A stretch of DNA of 64,000 bases from Chlorogloeopsis fritschii PCC 6912. Lineage in GTDB: Bacteria; Cyanobacteriota; Cyanobacteriia; Cyanobacteriales; Nostocaceae. The notes beneath the pieces were generated by a model, which saw nothing but the letters and a program-made list of their open reading frames with translations, was not told where the DNA came from and made no database searches. The position numbers and the translations under genes are program-made. Location: NCBI RefSeq assembly GCF_000317285.1, contig NZ_AJLN01000047.1:62001-126000 (forward strand), read 5' to 3'. This document shows, in pieces, positions 63,032 through 64,000 of the stretch (within the stretch, counting starts at the first letter, position 1; each line of letters starts with the position of its first letter).

Positions 63032-63171
63032 GTGTCTTTGGGGATAATGGCGAGCTATTATTTGAAATTCAGCTTATTGCTGCCAATGGCGAGATATTTT
63101 CTGTCGCACCAAACACACCACGCGATCACTGTCATTTTGAGCGTAGTGTCACCAGCTCCCTAAATCATTAA
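63022..63171 (+). pseudogene. Truncated retropepsin-like aspartyl protease
   Basis: A 49-codon frame that starts inside the previous gene. MGLGVFGDNGELLFEIQLIA followed by NGEIFSV matches the N-terminus of small cyanobacterial retropepsin-like proteins. The catalytic LLDTGFT segment that should follow is replaced by APNTPRDHCHFERSV and a stop. Hence the aspartyl-protease active site is absent. The frame ends at the base next to the following permease gene on the other strand, suggesting that a rearrangement or deletion removed the rest. Confidence 0.5.
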
Positions 63172-64000
63172 CTATTTCCGAATTCCATTTTCTCGCCGCA
63201 AACGGGGATTAATAAATTCATTTAACCCTTCTCCCAGTAGCGATAGCCCCACCACCATTGATGTCATCGCTAGCCCCGGAAAAAGTGTAGTCCACCAAAT
63301 GCCTGTAGATAGTGCTGGCAAAGCCTGTTTTAAATCGTGTCCCCATTCTGGTACTGCTTCCGGTAGTCCTAAACCTAAAAAGCCCAATCCACCCAAAATG
63401 AGAATGGCATCGGCAGCGTTAAGGGTAAATAGTACGGGTACGCTTTGAATAACGTTGAAAAATAAATAGCGAGAAAGTACTTGCCAGGTATTAGCACCGA
63501 TCGCTTGTGCTGCTTCTATGTAGACTTCTGTTTTGACGCTGACAGTGTGGTTGCGGACAACTCGATAATACTGAGGAACGTAAGCAATACTAATGGCGAT
63601 CGCGGCATTTAATATTCCCCGCCCCACTACAAACGCCAGCGTTACCGAAAGCAATAACCCCGGTAGAGTGTAGATGCTATCCATTAAAAACAGCAGCATC
63701 TTGTCTAATCTACCGCCAACATAGCCACTCACCATACCCAAAGGCACACCGATCGCCATACTCAGTGCGGTGGCTAGCAAAACAACTTGCAGTGCAGCTT
63801 TTGCACCTAAGATTGTGCGTGAGAATACGTCATAGCCCAAGCTATCGGTACCGAACCAATGCTTGGCTGAAGGTGGCTCAAGAGGAACGTTACTTAATAA
63901 CTCTGTAGGGCTTTGCAGCCATCCCCAACTCACAAACAAAGGGGCAAACAATGCTAGGAATATGAAAAAAAGGGTGATGGCTAACCCTACAAGCATTAAC
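63172..64000 (-). CDS. Peptide-type ABC permease (DppC-like), partial at window edge
   Basis: DppC-like permease with HWFGTDSLGYDVFSRTILGA, the EAA loop VKTEVYIEAAQAIGANTWQV and the C-terminal GEGLNEFINPRLRR. The open frame continues through codon LMLVGLAITLFF toward the window end with no start needed inside, so the 5' end lies beyond 64000. It is a second peptide-type importer permease, oriented opposite to the 57-59 kb pair. The rest of its operon would lie outside the window. Confidence 0.85.
   Translation of the reverse strand, partial: LMLVGLAITLFFIFLALFAPLFVSWGWLQSPTELLSNVPLEPPSAKHWFGTDSLGYDVFSRTILGAKAALQVVLLATALSMAIGVPLGMVSGYVGGRLDKMLLFLMDSIYTLPGLLLSVTLAFVVGRGILNAAIAISIAYVPQYYRVVRNHTVSVKTEVYIEAAQAIGANTWQVLSRYLFFNVIQSVPVLFTLNAADAILILGGLGFLGLGLPEAVPEWGHDLKQALPALSTGIWWTTLFPGLAMTSMVVGLSLLGEGLNEFINPRLRRENGIRK

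Noticed and set aside
1-64000. tRNA, rRNA, CRISPR arrays or intact insertion sequences
   Set aside because: No cloverleaf signatures with the TTCRA loop, ribosomal motifs, repeat-spacer arrays or transposase frames were recognised on either strand. This was a reading, not a computed search.

Overview
The window reads as chromosomal DNA of a filamentous, probably heterocyst-forming cyanobacterium (Nostocales-like). The evidence is the very frequent HIP1 octamer GCGATCGC in genes on both strands, abundant heptamer-type repeats of the TAGTGGTTAGT and CTAGTCC kinds between genes, the cyanobacterial PanC-cytidylate kinase fusion, and typical families such as CHASE2 protein kinases, TerC, an HpsJ-like protein, Mut7-C and CobW. 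I see no tRNA, rRNA, CRISPR array, intact transposase, prophage or secondary-metabolite cluster. Most genes are single housekeeping units or short runs.

Layout. 0-5.9 kb: a LOV-PAS-GGDEF-EAL photoreceptor for cyclic-di-GMP, PanC/Cmk and an RlpA-type wall protein. 6.7-16.9 kb: glutaminase, a MIF-like tautomerase, an EamA exporter, Ada, a flavin reductase, CobM, a candidate small RNA, Lgt, CoaD overlapping a DivIVA-like coiled-coil gene, a methyltransferase, SufE and an alpha/beta hydrolase. 17.2-21.3 kb: a probable zinc-homeostasis locus, with a Fur/Zur-like palindrome, a CobW GTPase, a WD40 protein, a small secreted CxCxxC protein, a ZnuA-type binding lipoprotein and an HNH protein. 21.3-27 kb: a gene-poor stretch with small ORFs of unknown function, an orphan DUF433 antitoxin-like gene, gene remnants, an 84-bp tandem repeat and two-hairpin repeats. 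27-36.9 kb: CysK, a ROK kinase, two related terminator-ended elements, a Mut7-C nuclease, a sucrase/ferredoxin-like protein, a CPA2 antiporter, an unlisted 39-residue membrane peptide and an ABC exporter. 37.7-52 kb: MltA, an Mqo-like oxidoreductase, a pheophytinase-like hydrolase, TerC, Ndk, arginine decarboxylase, a nucleotidyltransferase, ScpA, an AI-2E transporter, PdxH and a GT2-TPR protein. 52.6-64 kb: a methyltransferase-HIT fusion lacking the usual catalytic histidine, a CHASE2-Ser/Thr kinase, an apparently frameshifted HpsJ-like gene, and peptide-type ABC transport genes (two permeases, a binding protein next to a second ROK kinase, and another permease cut by the window edge).

The most distinctive non-coding content is repetitive. 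A 56-bp palindromic element occurs seven times. A two-hairpin element occurs three times, and two of its copies show a compensatory base-pair change. Heptamer arrays of opposite orientation sit at convergent gene ends. The leads I rate highest are the zinc locus with its uncharacterised CxCxxC peptide, the methyltransferase-HIT fusion, the LOV c-di-GMP protein, the candidate small RNA next to cobM and the 39-residue peptide gene. All functional statements come from reading motifs; no database search was run.
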